A stretch of DNA of 10,975 nucleotides from Candidatus Gastranaerophilales bacterium. Its GTDB lineage: Bacteria > Cyanobacteriota > Vampirovibrionia > Gastranaerophilales > Gastranaerophilaceae. A program made the position numbers and the translations under genes. Below the pieces are notes generated by a model that had not been told where the DNA came from, ran no database searches, and saw nothing but the letters and a program-made list of their open reading frames with translations. Within the stretch, counting starts at the first letter, position 1. Each line of letters starts with the position of its first letter. This document shows, in pieces, positions 5,762 to 10,975 of this stretch. Where the stretch lies: assembly GCA_021199975.1 (NCBI GenBank), contig JAJQHF010000196.1:1-10975 (forward strand). Direction: 5' to 3'.

Positions 5762-6034
5762 ATGTTCTTAGAATACAAAGTTAATGATTTATATGTGCAG
5801 GCTGCGTGGTTAAAAACACTTTATGATTTAGTGGAAGAACTAAATTGTAAATGCCAGACATATATTGACGAATCATATAACCGCACCAACAAAAATTTTG
5901 ACAGAATGCGGACAATAAAGATTTATGGCTCTGATACGATGTTAGGCTGGCTAAAGCTTAGAATGGAAAGATACTCTCATTTTATTTTCAATTTTAATGA
6001 GCAGCCTGATATTAAGAGCGGTTTTGTAGAATAG
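5762..6034 (+). CDS. Hypothetical protein, 90 residues
   Basis: I do not recognise this gene. From the ATG at 5762 it encodes 90 residues rich in aromatic and charged residues, with an N-terminal part that looks helical (VNDLYVQAAWLKTLYDLVEELNCK). The middle is polar (QTYIDESYNRTNKNFDRMR), followed by IKIYGSDTMLGWLKLRMERYSHFIFNFNEQ, which looks like strand, helix, strand. It has no signal peptide, no membrane segment and only the two cysteines of the pair C-K-C (residues 29-31). It is likely a small cytosolic globular protein. It stands alone on this strand, more than 200 nt after folD, and ends 25 nt before a strong terminator shared with the convergent gene, which supports it being a real transcription unit. 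Using 5732 as start would add ten residues (MFSFQKVRIK) without a ribosome binding site. Confidence 0.6.
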   Translation: MFLEYKVNDLYVQAAWLKTLYDLVEELNCKCQTYIDESYNRTNKNFDRMRTIKIYGSDTMLGWLKLRMERYSHFIFNFNEQPDIKSGFVE

Positions 6035-6059
6035 TTGTTTTTTAGTTTTGGTTTTTAAT

Positions 6060-6083
6060 AAACACCGGCATGCCGGTGTTTTT
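6060..6083. terminator. Bidirectional intrinsic terminator between convergent small genes
   Basis: AAACACCGGC (6060-6069) and GCCGGTGTTT (6072-6081) form a perfect 22-nt palindrome around AT, in practice a strong stem with a tight CATG tip, followed by a five-T run ending at 6083. It lies 25 nt after one stop and 2 nt before the other, and can serve both strands. Confidence 0.9.
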
Positions 6084-6085
6084 AG

Positions 6086-6328
6086 TTATTCTGTAATTGC
6101 TTCAAAAGCAATTATGTGGTCGTCACAAATGCAAATACTATCCCTATGCTCTGTTTCACGGCAGCCGTCATTAAAAGAAACATCCGCATTTTCAAGACAA
6201 ACAATAAATTCATCCTCATAATTTTCAACAAGACAGCCTTCGGCGCAAAATTTTGCTGTGCATATCTTTACTTTTTTAGCACATTTTTGTTTCATTATAT
6301 TAAATAGTGATTTCTTTTTATTTCTCAT
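6086..6328 (-). CDS. Cysteine-rich small protein, possibly Sm-like fold
   Basis: The start at 6328 is chosen because AAGGAG lies 6 nt upstream. An in-frame ATG at 6376 would add 16 residues without such a site. The 80-residue product has a basic N terminus (MRNKKKSLFNIMKQKCAKK) and eight cysteines (16, 23, 28, 32, 44, 56, 66, 68), including C-x4-C-x3-C around residues 23-32 and C-x-C at 66-68. The order VKICTAKFCAEGCLVENYEDEFIVCLENADV followed by ICICDDHIIAFEAI is reminiscent of Sm/LSm motif 1 (ending L-x-x-A) and motif 2 (I-x-x-x-D-x-I-x-x-I). This is a visual resemblance, not a demonstrated relationship. The cysteines may bind metal or a cluster. It stands alone and ends at the shared terminator. 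Function unknown. Confidence 0.65.
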   Translation of the reverse strand: MRNKKKSLFNIMKQKCAKKVKICTAKFCAEGCLVENYEDEFIVCLENADVSFNDGCRETEHRDSICICDDHIIAFEAITE

Positions 6329-6334
6329 AAAATG

Positions 6335-6340
6335 CTCCTT
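6335..6340 (-). promoter_or_regulatory. Ribosome binding site deciding the start of the cysteine-rich gene
   Basis: AAGGAG on the minus strand, with a 6-nt spacing to the ATG at 6328, is a near-consensus Shine-Dalgarno site and rules in favour of the shorter product. Confidence 0.85.
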
Positions 6341-6444
6341 TTTTGTAAAAATACATTTGCAAAAGAAAAAAATCATCAGACGATTGGTTTATAAAAACAG
6401 GGTAATGTATTTATTAATATGATATTTCATAATATTTCAAAAAT

Positions 6445-6449
6445 GGAGG
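6445..6449 (+). promoter_or_regulatory. Ribosome binding site deciding the start of the HdeD-like gene
   Basis: GGAGG lies 5 nt before the ATG at 6455. The in-frame ATG at 6419 has no such site, and its extra residues would lie across this motif. Confidence 0.85.
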
Positions 6450-6454
6450 TGTTT

Positions 6455-6994
6455 ATGACTTATATTATCAGGCGCTCGGGAGATATACTTTTATCCGAAG
6501 GAATTTTTCTTATTATTTTAGGGTTAATTATGATTTATTTATCTCAAACAACTACAGTAATACTTGCATTTTTATTAAGTGCGGGACTTGTGTTTGTCGG
6601 TATTTACAGAATTATAAATTCAATAATCATAAGAAAGGAAATAGCTTCTCCTTTTTTATCGGTAATGTCTGGTCTTTTACTTTTTGTAATAGGATTATAC
6701 CTGATATTTCATCCTATTTTTAATACGTTAGTTTTAACCGTTGCAGCCGCTGTTTATTTTATATTGGAAAGTGTAACTTCTTTTTCTTCTGCAATATTCT
6801 CAAGAGGCTTCAAACAAATATTTTGGGTTTCATTGTTTGCCGGATTAATTCAGTTGTTTTTATCAATAATAATTGTTTTAGGACTTCCGTATACCGCAAT
6901 ATGGTTTGTTGGCATGCTTTTGGGAATAAACTTTATTTTTGCTGGAATATCGAGTATTTCAGGATATTCTTATTTAAAAAGTATTTGGAATTGA
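6455..6994 (+). CDS. HdeD-like (DUF308) membrane protein
   Basis: This 179-residue protein is almost entirely hydrophobic, with six predicted membrane segments at about 12-30, 34-56, 66-86, 90-110, 122-142 and 147-168. The helices come in pairs with repeated small-residue motifs: EGIFLIILGLIMIYLSQ (15-31), SAGLVFVGIYRIINSI (42-57), MSGLLLFVIGLYLIFHP (71-87), and GMLLGINFIFAGISSI (153-168). This 'G-x-L-x-x-x-x-G-x-x-x-x-x-x-P' then 'G-x-x-x-I' pattern fits the HdeD/DUF308 family, linked in enterobacteria to acid resistance. Here only membrane location is secure. The start at 6455 is set by GGAGG. A possible weak promoter is TTGGTT (6384-6389) with TATTTA (6408-6413, preceded by TG), low confidence. 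The gene ends 15 nt before a terminator shared with the convergent rfb operon, so it is a single-gene unit. Confidence 0.82.
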   Translation: MTYIIRRSGDILLSEGIFLIILGLIMIYLSQTTTVILAFLLSAGLVFVGIYRIINSIIIRKEIASPFLSVMSGLLLFVIGLYLIFHPIFNTLVLTVAAAVYFILESVTSFSSAIFSRGFKQIFWVSLFAGLIQLFLSIIIVLGLPYTAIWFVGMLLGINFIFAGISSISGYSYLKSIWN

Positions 6995-7009
6995 AATTAG
7001 GAAATAAAA

Positions 7010-7038
7010 AAAACACACCGGTATAACCGGTGTGTTTT
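7010..7038. terminator. Bidirectional intrinsic terminator of the HdeD-like gene and the rfb operon
   Basis: AAAACACACCGGT (7010-7022) and ACCGGTGTGTTTT (7026-7038) form a perfect 13-bp stem with a 3-nt loop. The A-tract and T-tract on either side let it act in both directions. The minus-strand rfbA stop codon (7037-7039) is partly inside the stem. Confidence 0.92.
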
Positions 7039-7909
7039 AAATCTGTAAATTGGCTATATATTTATAGTACGGGTTATTAGGATATTTGTTTGCAGTAAGC
7101 ATAAGATTTTCTTTTGTTATAAATCCCATTCTGTATGCAACCTCTTCTAAGCAAGCAATCTTTATGCCCTGATTATCTTCAATTGTTTTTATAAATTGTG
7201 AAGCTTGAAGAAGCGATTCATGAGTTCCCGTATCAAGCCAGGCAAATCCTCTCCCCAGTGTTTCCACGTGTACTTTGCTTTGTTTAAGATAAGTATTATT
7301 TAAATCCGTTATTTCTAATTCGTTTCTCTTTGAAGGTTTTTGTTTTTTTACATACTCAACCACTTTATTGTCGTAGAAATAAAGTCCCGTAACTGCATAT
7401 TTTGATTTTGGATTGGAAGGTTTTTCTTCTATCGATATCACATTATGATTACTATCAAATTCAACAACACCAAATCTTTCAGGGTCTTTTACGGAATAAG
7501 CAAATAATGTTGCACCGCCTTGCGTTTCCGTTCTTTTAACAGCTGTTTTTAACATGTAAGAAAAAGCCGGACCATAAAAGATATTATCACCTAATATTAA
7601 TGCGGCTGCATCATTTCCTATAAATTCTTTGCCCAAAATAAATGCTTGAGCAAGTCCGTCGGGGCTTGGCTGTTCCTTATATTCAAACTTTACTCCGAAC
7701 TGACTGCCGTCACCTAATAATTTTTCAAAATTTGGTAAATCTTGGGGTGTGGAAATTATCAAAATCTCTTTAATACCTGCAAGCATTAAAACAGAAATCG
7801 GATGATAAATCATAGGTTTGTCAAAAATCGGCATTAATTGTTTTGATACCGCAATAGTTGAAGGATAAAGGCGAGTTCCCGCACCTCCTGCTAAAACTAT
7901 TCCTTTCAT
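7037..7909 (-). CDS. rfbA: Glucose-1-phosphate thymidylyltransferase
   Basis: RfbA (RmlA) joins glucose-1-phosphate and dTTP to give dTDP-glucose, the first step to dTDP-L-rhamnose, in the cytosol. From the ATG at 7909 it has 290 residues, the normal length. Motifs are KGIVLAGGAGTRLYP (2-16, nucleotide-binding loop), SKQLMPIFDKPMIYHP (22-37), EQPSPDGLAQAF (79-90), LGDNIFYG (106-113), then IEEKPSNPKS, VTGLYFYD, RNELEITDLNN and GRGFAWLDTGTHESLLQAS, all standard for the family. A longer frame back to 7960 exists but would add 17 residues (MQKMGNGTERI...) lying within rfbD. The shorter start is supported by GAGG 5 nt upstream and by the family N terminus. It overlaps rfbD by ATGA (7906-7909) and is the last gene of the operon, ending in the terminator stem. 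Confidence 0.97.
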   Translation of the reverse strand: MKGIVLAGGAGTRLYPSTIAVSKQLMPIFDKPMIYHPISVLMLAGIKEILIISTPQDLPNFEKLLGDGSQFGVKFEYKEQPSPDGLAQAFILGKEFIGNDAAALILGDNIFYGPAFSYMLKTAVKRTETQGGATLFAYSVKDPERFGVVEFDSNHNVISIEEKPSNPKSKYAVTGLYFYDNKVVEYVKKQKPSKRNELEITDLNNTYLKQSKVHVETLGRGFAWLDTGTHESLLQASQFIKTIEDNQGIKIACLEEVAYRMGFITKENLMLTANKYPNNPYYKYIANLQI

Positions 7910-8727
7910 TCGCACCTCAACTCTATGTATTCTTTCAGTGCCGTTTCCCATTTTCTGCAAATTTTGTTATTTTCCATTATGCTGTTTTTTGGGCGTTTTG
8001 CCGCTCTTGGAAATTCATCGGTTGTACAAGGCTTTAAATTTACTTTTAAACTACACAGTTCAAAAATCTTTTTTGCAAATCCGTACCAGCTTGTATATCC
8101 GCTGCCACACACATGATAAATACCATAAGGCAGATTTTCTTTGATTATTTTTACTATGCCGTTAGAAAGTTCAACCGTCCAGGTGGGGCAGCCGACTTGA
8201 TCATCAACAACTTTTAGTTCATCTCTGTCTTTAAGGCTAATCATTGTTTCAACAAAATTTTTACCGTGATGCCCGTATAACCAGCTTGTTCTTGTAATAT
8301 AATACTTTTCACATTCTTGAACAGCTTTTTCGCCTTCGAGTTTTGATTCTCCGTATACGTTTATAGGGCATGTTTTATCGTCTGTAAGATACTTATCATT
8401 TTTTGTTCCGTCAAATACATAATCGGTAGATATGTAAACAAGAGTTATACCCGTTTTTTTACAATATTCAGCAAGATTTTTTGTTCCTTCCGCATTGATT
8501 TTAAAAGCGGTTTCTTTGTCTTCTTCTGCTTTATCCACATTAGTATATGCAGCACAATGAATAACAATATCAGGTTTATTACAGGAAAGAACCTCTTCAA
8601 CATTTTTCGGATTTGTAATATCAAGGGTATCTATATCAGTTTCGATAACATCAAAATCTTCATCTTCTAAAATCGGGCATAAATCCTGTCCTAACATTCC
8701 TTTTGCACCCGTAACAAGAACTTTCAT
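7906..8727 (-). CDS. rfbD: dTDP-4-dehydrorhamnose reductase
   Basis: RfbD (RmlD) reduces dTDP-4-keto-L-rhamnose to dTDP-L-rhamnose with NAD(P)H, the last pathway step. The short-chain dehydrogenase features are VTGAKGMLGQDL (5-16, the G-x-x-G-x-x-G loop), CAAYTNVDKAE (58-68), the strand ISTDYVFDGT (99-108) with T101, and YGESKLEGE (125-133) with the catalytic pair Y125 and K129. RTSWLYG is the typical substrate-side motif, and RPKNSIMENNKI closes the C-terminal domain. At 273 residues it is a little short. After RPKNS the usual stretch before the final W-x-x-A-L-K-E-Y helix is compressed (CRKWETALKEYIELRCE). The ATG directly abuts the rfbB stop (TAAATG), with GGGAG about 8 nt upstream, and the end overlaps rfbA by 4 nt. 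Confidence 0.95.
   Translation of the reverse strand: MKVLVTGAKGMLGQDLCPILEDEDFDVIETDIDTLDITNPKNVEEVLSCNKPDIVIHCAAYTNVDKAEEDKETAFKINAEGTKNLAEYCKKTGITLVYISTDYVFDGTKNDKYLTDDKTCPINVYGESKLEGEKAVQECEKYYITRTSWLYGHHGKNFVETMISLKDRDELKVVDDQVGCPTWTVELSNGIVKIIKENLPYGIYHVCGSGYTSWYGFAKKIFELCSLKVNLKPCTTDEFPRAAKRPKNSIMENNKICRKWETALKEYIELRCE
7915..7918 (-). promoter_or_regulatory. Ribosome binding site of rfbA, inside the end of rfbD
   Basis: GAGG on the minus strand lies 5 nt before the rfbA ATG at 7909 and sets the start within the overlap. Confidence 0.8.
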
Positions 8728-9711
8728 TTACATAACTCCCGCTTTTTTATTTTCAATACTTTTAATCCAATCCTGATTTTTTAAATACCAATCGATTGTA
8801 ATTTGTATTCCTTTTTCAAACGTCAAAGACGGCTGCCACTCGAGTTCCGATTGAATTTTATCATTGCTTATGGCATATCTTCTGTCGTGACCGAGTCTGT
8901 CATTTACATATTCAATAGAAGTTTCATCTTTACCCATTGCGGATAAAATTAATTTTGTAATTTCGATATTTGTTTTTTCATTATGTCCGCCGATATTATA
9001 AACTTCGCCTATTCTGCCTTTATGAAGTACGGTATCAATTGCACTGCAATGGTCATATACATACAACCAATCACGAACATTAAGCCCGTCACCATATACA
9101 GGAACTTTTTCCCCTCTTAAAAGCTTAGAAATAAAGAAGGGAATTAATTTTTCAGGATACTGATATGGTCCGTAATTGTTTGAGCATCGTGTTGTTAAAA
9201 CAGGCATTTTATAAGTTTCATAGTAAGCTCTTACAAGCAAATCCGCACTTGCTTTTGAAGCAGAATAAGGGCTGTTTGGAGATATAGGTGTTGTTTCATA
9301 AAAATAACCTGTTTTCCCGAGAGTCCCATATACTTCATCAGTCGAAACCTGCAAATATCTTTCTATACCTTGTTCTTTAGCAGACTGTAATAAATTTAAA
9401 GTTCCTTGAACATTTGTTTCTATAAATATTTCAGGTCCTGTTATAGAGCGGTCGACATGGCTTTCCGCTGCAAAATTAACAACGCAATCAACTTGGGATA
9501 TAAGCTCCCTTGTTAACCTTTTATCGCAAATGTTTCCGTGGACAAAAATGTAATTAGGATTATCTTTTACATCATTAAGATTTTCAATATTTCCCGCATA
9601 GGTTAAGGCATCTAAATTTATCACTTTGTAATCATTATACTTATTTAAAATATATCTTACAAAGCAGCTGCCAATAAAACCTGCACCGCCTGTTATAAGT
9701 AATTTCATCAT
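8728..9711 (-). CDS. rfbB: dTDP-glucose 4,6-dehydratase
   Basis: RfbB (RmlB) converts dTDP-glucose to dTDP-4-keto-6-deoxyglucose, using tightly bound NAD+. The 327 residues include TGGAGFIGS (7-15) for NAD binding, FAAESHVDRSI (80-90), VSTDEVYG (122-129) with the T-D-E catalytic triplet at 124-126, and YSASKASAD (149-157) with Y149 and K153. They are followed by RCSNNYGPYQYPEKLIPFFI, VYGDGLNVRDWLYVYDHC and YNIGGHNEKTNIE, which are family signatures. The start overlaps the rfbC stop by one base (TAATG). A second ATG follows at once (MMKLL), and the AAAGGA site is better spaced for this second one (start at 9708), so the true protein may be one residue shorter. It is the second gene of rfbC-rfbB-rfbD-rfbA. 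Confidence 0.97.
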   Translation of the reverse strand: MMKLLITGGAGFIGSCFVRYILNKYNDYKVINLDALTYAGNIENLNDVKDNPNYIFVHGNICDKRLTRELISQVDCVVNFAAESHVDRSITGPEIFIETNVQGTLNLLQSAKEQGIERYLQVSTDEVYGTLGKTGYFYETTPISPNSPYSASKASADLLVRAYYETYKMPVLTTRCSNNYGPYQYPEKLIPFFISKLLRGEKVPVYGDGLNVRDWLYVYDHCSAIDTVLHKGRIGEVYNIGGHNEKTNIEITKLILSAMGKDETSIEYVNDRLGHDRRYAISNDKIQSELEWQPSLTFEKGIQITIDWYLKNQDWIKSIENKKAGVM

Positions 9712-10256
9712 TAATCCTTTATATCTTTTAAAAACGGTTGATGTTTATCCTTTTCACTAAGTAAAGGCTCAAAATCTATTCCCCAATTAATATTAATATC
9801 GGGGTCATTCCAAGCAACACCTCTGTCATGTTCTTTTGAATACTCGTTTGAAGCTTTATACAATATTTCAACCGTATCACTTAATGCAACAAACCCGTGT
9901 GCAAATCCTTCAGGCAAATAAAGCATATTTTTATTTTCTTCTGACAGAATTGCACCTGCCCATTTTGAAAAATCAGGCGAATTTTTTCTTATATCCACAC
10001 CGACATCAAATATTTTGCCCTTTACGCATCTTATTATTTTGGCCTGTGCTTTAGGTGCTGCTTGATAATGAAGCCCTCTTAAAACTCCCTTTGATGATTT
10101 TGAATGATTATCCTGTCTGAAATCGTCAAGAATACCGTGTTTTTCAAAATCAGATTTCTTAAAGGATTCCATAAAAAAGCCTCTGTCATCATCAAAGACC
10201 TTTGGAACTATCAGTTGAATATCTTCTACATCTAATCTAATAAACTCAAACGGCAT
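9711..10256 (-). CDS. rfbC: dTDP-4-dehydrorhamnose 3,5-epimerase
   Basis: RfbC (RmlC) epimerises C3 and C5 of dTDP-4-keto-6-deoxyglucose to give dTDP-4-keto-L-rhamnose. It is a cupin-fold dimer. The 181 residues carry DDRGFFMESF (23-32), the active-site stretch KGVLRGLHYQ (57-65) with catalytic H63, IIRCVKGKIFDVGVDIR (74-90), LPEGFAHGF (114-122) with H120, Y133 in EILYKAS, and the C-terminal SEKD (167-170) with the conserved aspartate. All catalytic residues expected for RmlC are thus present. The start has AAGGG about 7 nt upstream and the gene is first in its operon, directly behind the promoter at 10277-10303. Placing rfbC first (C-B-D-A) differs from the enterobacterial B-D-A-C order, but such reordering is common. 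Confidence 0.96.
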   Translation of the reverse strand: MPFEFIRLDVEDIQLIVPKVFDDDRGFFMESFKKSDFEKHGILDDFRQDNHSKSSKGVLRGLHYQAAPKAQAKIIRCVKGKIFDVGVDIRKNSPDFSKWAGAILSEENKNMLYLPEGFAHGFVALSDTVEILYKASNEYSKEHDRGVAWNDPDININWGIDFEPLLSEKDKHQPFLKDIKD

Positions 10257-10276
10257 TATTTTACCCTTTTTTTATC

Positions 10277-10303
10277 ATTATATCAAAAAAAAGGTATTGT
10301 AAA
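10277..10303 (-). promoter_or_regulatory. Probable promoter of the rfbCBDA operon
   Basis: On the minus strand a perfect -10 box TATAAT lies at 10277-10282 and a TTTACA -35 box at 10298-10303. The spacer is 15 nt, a little short. This leaves a leader of only about 13 nt with the AAGGG site, and lies in the 64-nt gap after the upstream gene, with no terminator seen between, so read-through is also possible. Confidence 0.55.
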
Positions 10304-10320
10304 TATACTATAATTATTAT

Positions 10321-10975
10321 TTATTTAATTTCAAAAAGAATATTTGTAAATTCAATGTCATCATAGTCAATATCGGAGGTTTTATATAAATTACGCCCCG
10401 TTTTTATGGTTACATTATTTTTTTGATTTTGTTTTATCAAGCCTTTTGGAATGCTGATTTTTTGATTATCTCCGTTGATTTTAATCTCGGAAATTTTATT
10501 GCCGTTAAAATATAATTCGGGCGGACTCGAATAGGCGGTTAATACGTTTGACTGTCCCATTCTTTGAGCTTCAATAGTATCTATTCCGATAATTGAACCG
10601 ATTATAAGATATAAATTTTCATCAGGCTTCATCGGTTTTATATTAAAATCTTTAGTATAAAACGACCCTTTTGAGTTTAAGCTGAATTCCCCCGCATTTG
10701 CACTTCTTGAAGAAAAAGAGTCATCCCCTATATGAATCATATCGGTTTCTACAATAATATCTTTAGGTGTGGTTTTTTCAATCCCTATACTGATAGGATT
10801 TTTAAGGGCAGAGCCAATTGTCATGGACTGCGGTTTGTATCCTGATTTTTCTACAGACATTATTGCAGGTGAATTAATATTTGTTTGCAGTTTGAAAGAA
10901 CCGTCTTTTTTTGTTTTTGTTTCATAGTTTTTTGCCGGAATTTTTACAATTACACCTTCAATCGGTGTATTAGTC
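10321..10975 (-). CDS. Protein with carboxypeptidase-regulatory-like domain, 5' end outside the window
   Basis: The frame is open from the right edge to the TAA at 10321-10323, giving 217 residues. An ATG at 10860 is internal, because the residues before it clearly belong to the same domain. Visible residues 1-52 (TPIEGVIVKIPAKNY ... KKDGSFKLQTN ... SVEKSGYKPQSMTI) follow the pattern of a carboxypeptidase-regulatory-like/CnaB-type beta-sandwich: G-x-V-x-x-P, then D-G-x-F, then V-x-K-x-G-Y. A low-complexity polar linker follows, then a second beta-rich part ending NNVTIKTGRNLYKTSDIDYDDIEFTNILFEI, which looks like a further beta-sandwich domain. Domains of this type are usual in secreted or surface proteins that bind carbohydrate or attach to other proteins, but the signal peptide, if any, is outside the window. 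It lies upstream of the rfb operon on the same strand. Function not assigned. Confidence 0.75.
   Translation of the reverse strand, partial: TNTPIEGVIVKIPAKNYETKTKKDGSFKLQTNINSPAIMSVEKSGYKPQSMTIGSALKNPISIGIEKTTPKDIIVETDMIHIGDDSFSSRSANAGEFSLNSKGSFYTKDFNIKPMKPDENLYLIIGSIIGIDTIEAQRMGQSNVLTAYSSPPELYFNGNKISEIKINGDNQKISIPKGLIKQNQKNNVTIKTGRNLYKTSDIDYDDIEFTNILFEIK

Noticed and set aside
7910..7960. Longer rfbA start
   Set aside because: The added residues do not fit the RmlA N terminus and overlap rfbD much further, whereas 7909 has GAGG and the ATGA overlap.
1..10975. CRISPR arrays, insertion-sequence transposases, integrases or toxin-antitoxin pairs
   Set aside because: No regularly spaced repeats and no protein with transposase, integrase, Cas or toxin motifs is visible in any frame.

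Overview
The window is AT-rich (protein-coding parts look close to 30% GC) and gene-dense, with mostly ordinary Shine-Dalgarno sites. A GT9 heptosyltransferase-like enzyme, a complete dTDP-rhamnose pathway and an HdeD-like membrane protein suggest a bacterium with a glycosylated, probably LPS-bearing, envelope. The style of the genes is compatible with a low-GC gut lineage such as Gastranaerophilales (non-photosynthetic Cyanobacteria). That placement is an impression from composition and gene style, not a demonstrated result.

Layout. Positions 1-1318 (+) hold the 3' end of a small unassigned gene followed 1 nt later by a GT9 glycosyltransferase. A GNAT-fold protein (1315-1905, -) converges on it, and the two stop codons share the palindrome TTAA. 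After a 316-base gene-free stretch with a clear -10 box comes a MATE-family efflux transporter (2222-3592, +). It is followed by a GC-rich island (about 3602-3870, near 49% GC against about 20% on either side) that I cannot assign to a gene. A two-gene operon follows: a CooC-type P-loop ATPase with a CxC motif (3950-4708) overlapping folD (4705-5553) by ATGA. An unknown 90-residue gene (5762-6034, +) and a cysteine-rich, possibly Sm-like 80-residue gene (6086-6328, -) converge on a perfect palindromic terminator. An HdeD/DUF308 membrane protein (6455-6994, +) ends at a second terminator shared with the operon that runs the other way.

The operon at 10256-7037 (-) carries rfbC-rfbB-rfbD-rfbA with overlaps of 1 and 4 nt or direct abutment, behind its own promoter. 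Together these four enzymes turn glucose-1-phosphate and dTTP into dTDP-L-rhamnose. The right edge holds the 3' part of a gene (10321-10975, -) beginning, as far as visible, with a carboxypeptidase-regulatory-like beta-sandwich.

How the genes fit together. GT9 and rfbCBDA point to surface polysaccharide synthesis, although they lie at opposite ends of the window and are not one operon. CooC-like plus FolD links a metal-insertion-type ATPase with one-carbon metabolism, without any CO dehydrogenase gene in view. The least explained parts are the GC-rich island, a degenerate inverted repeat around the MATE gene, and the two small orphan genes.
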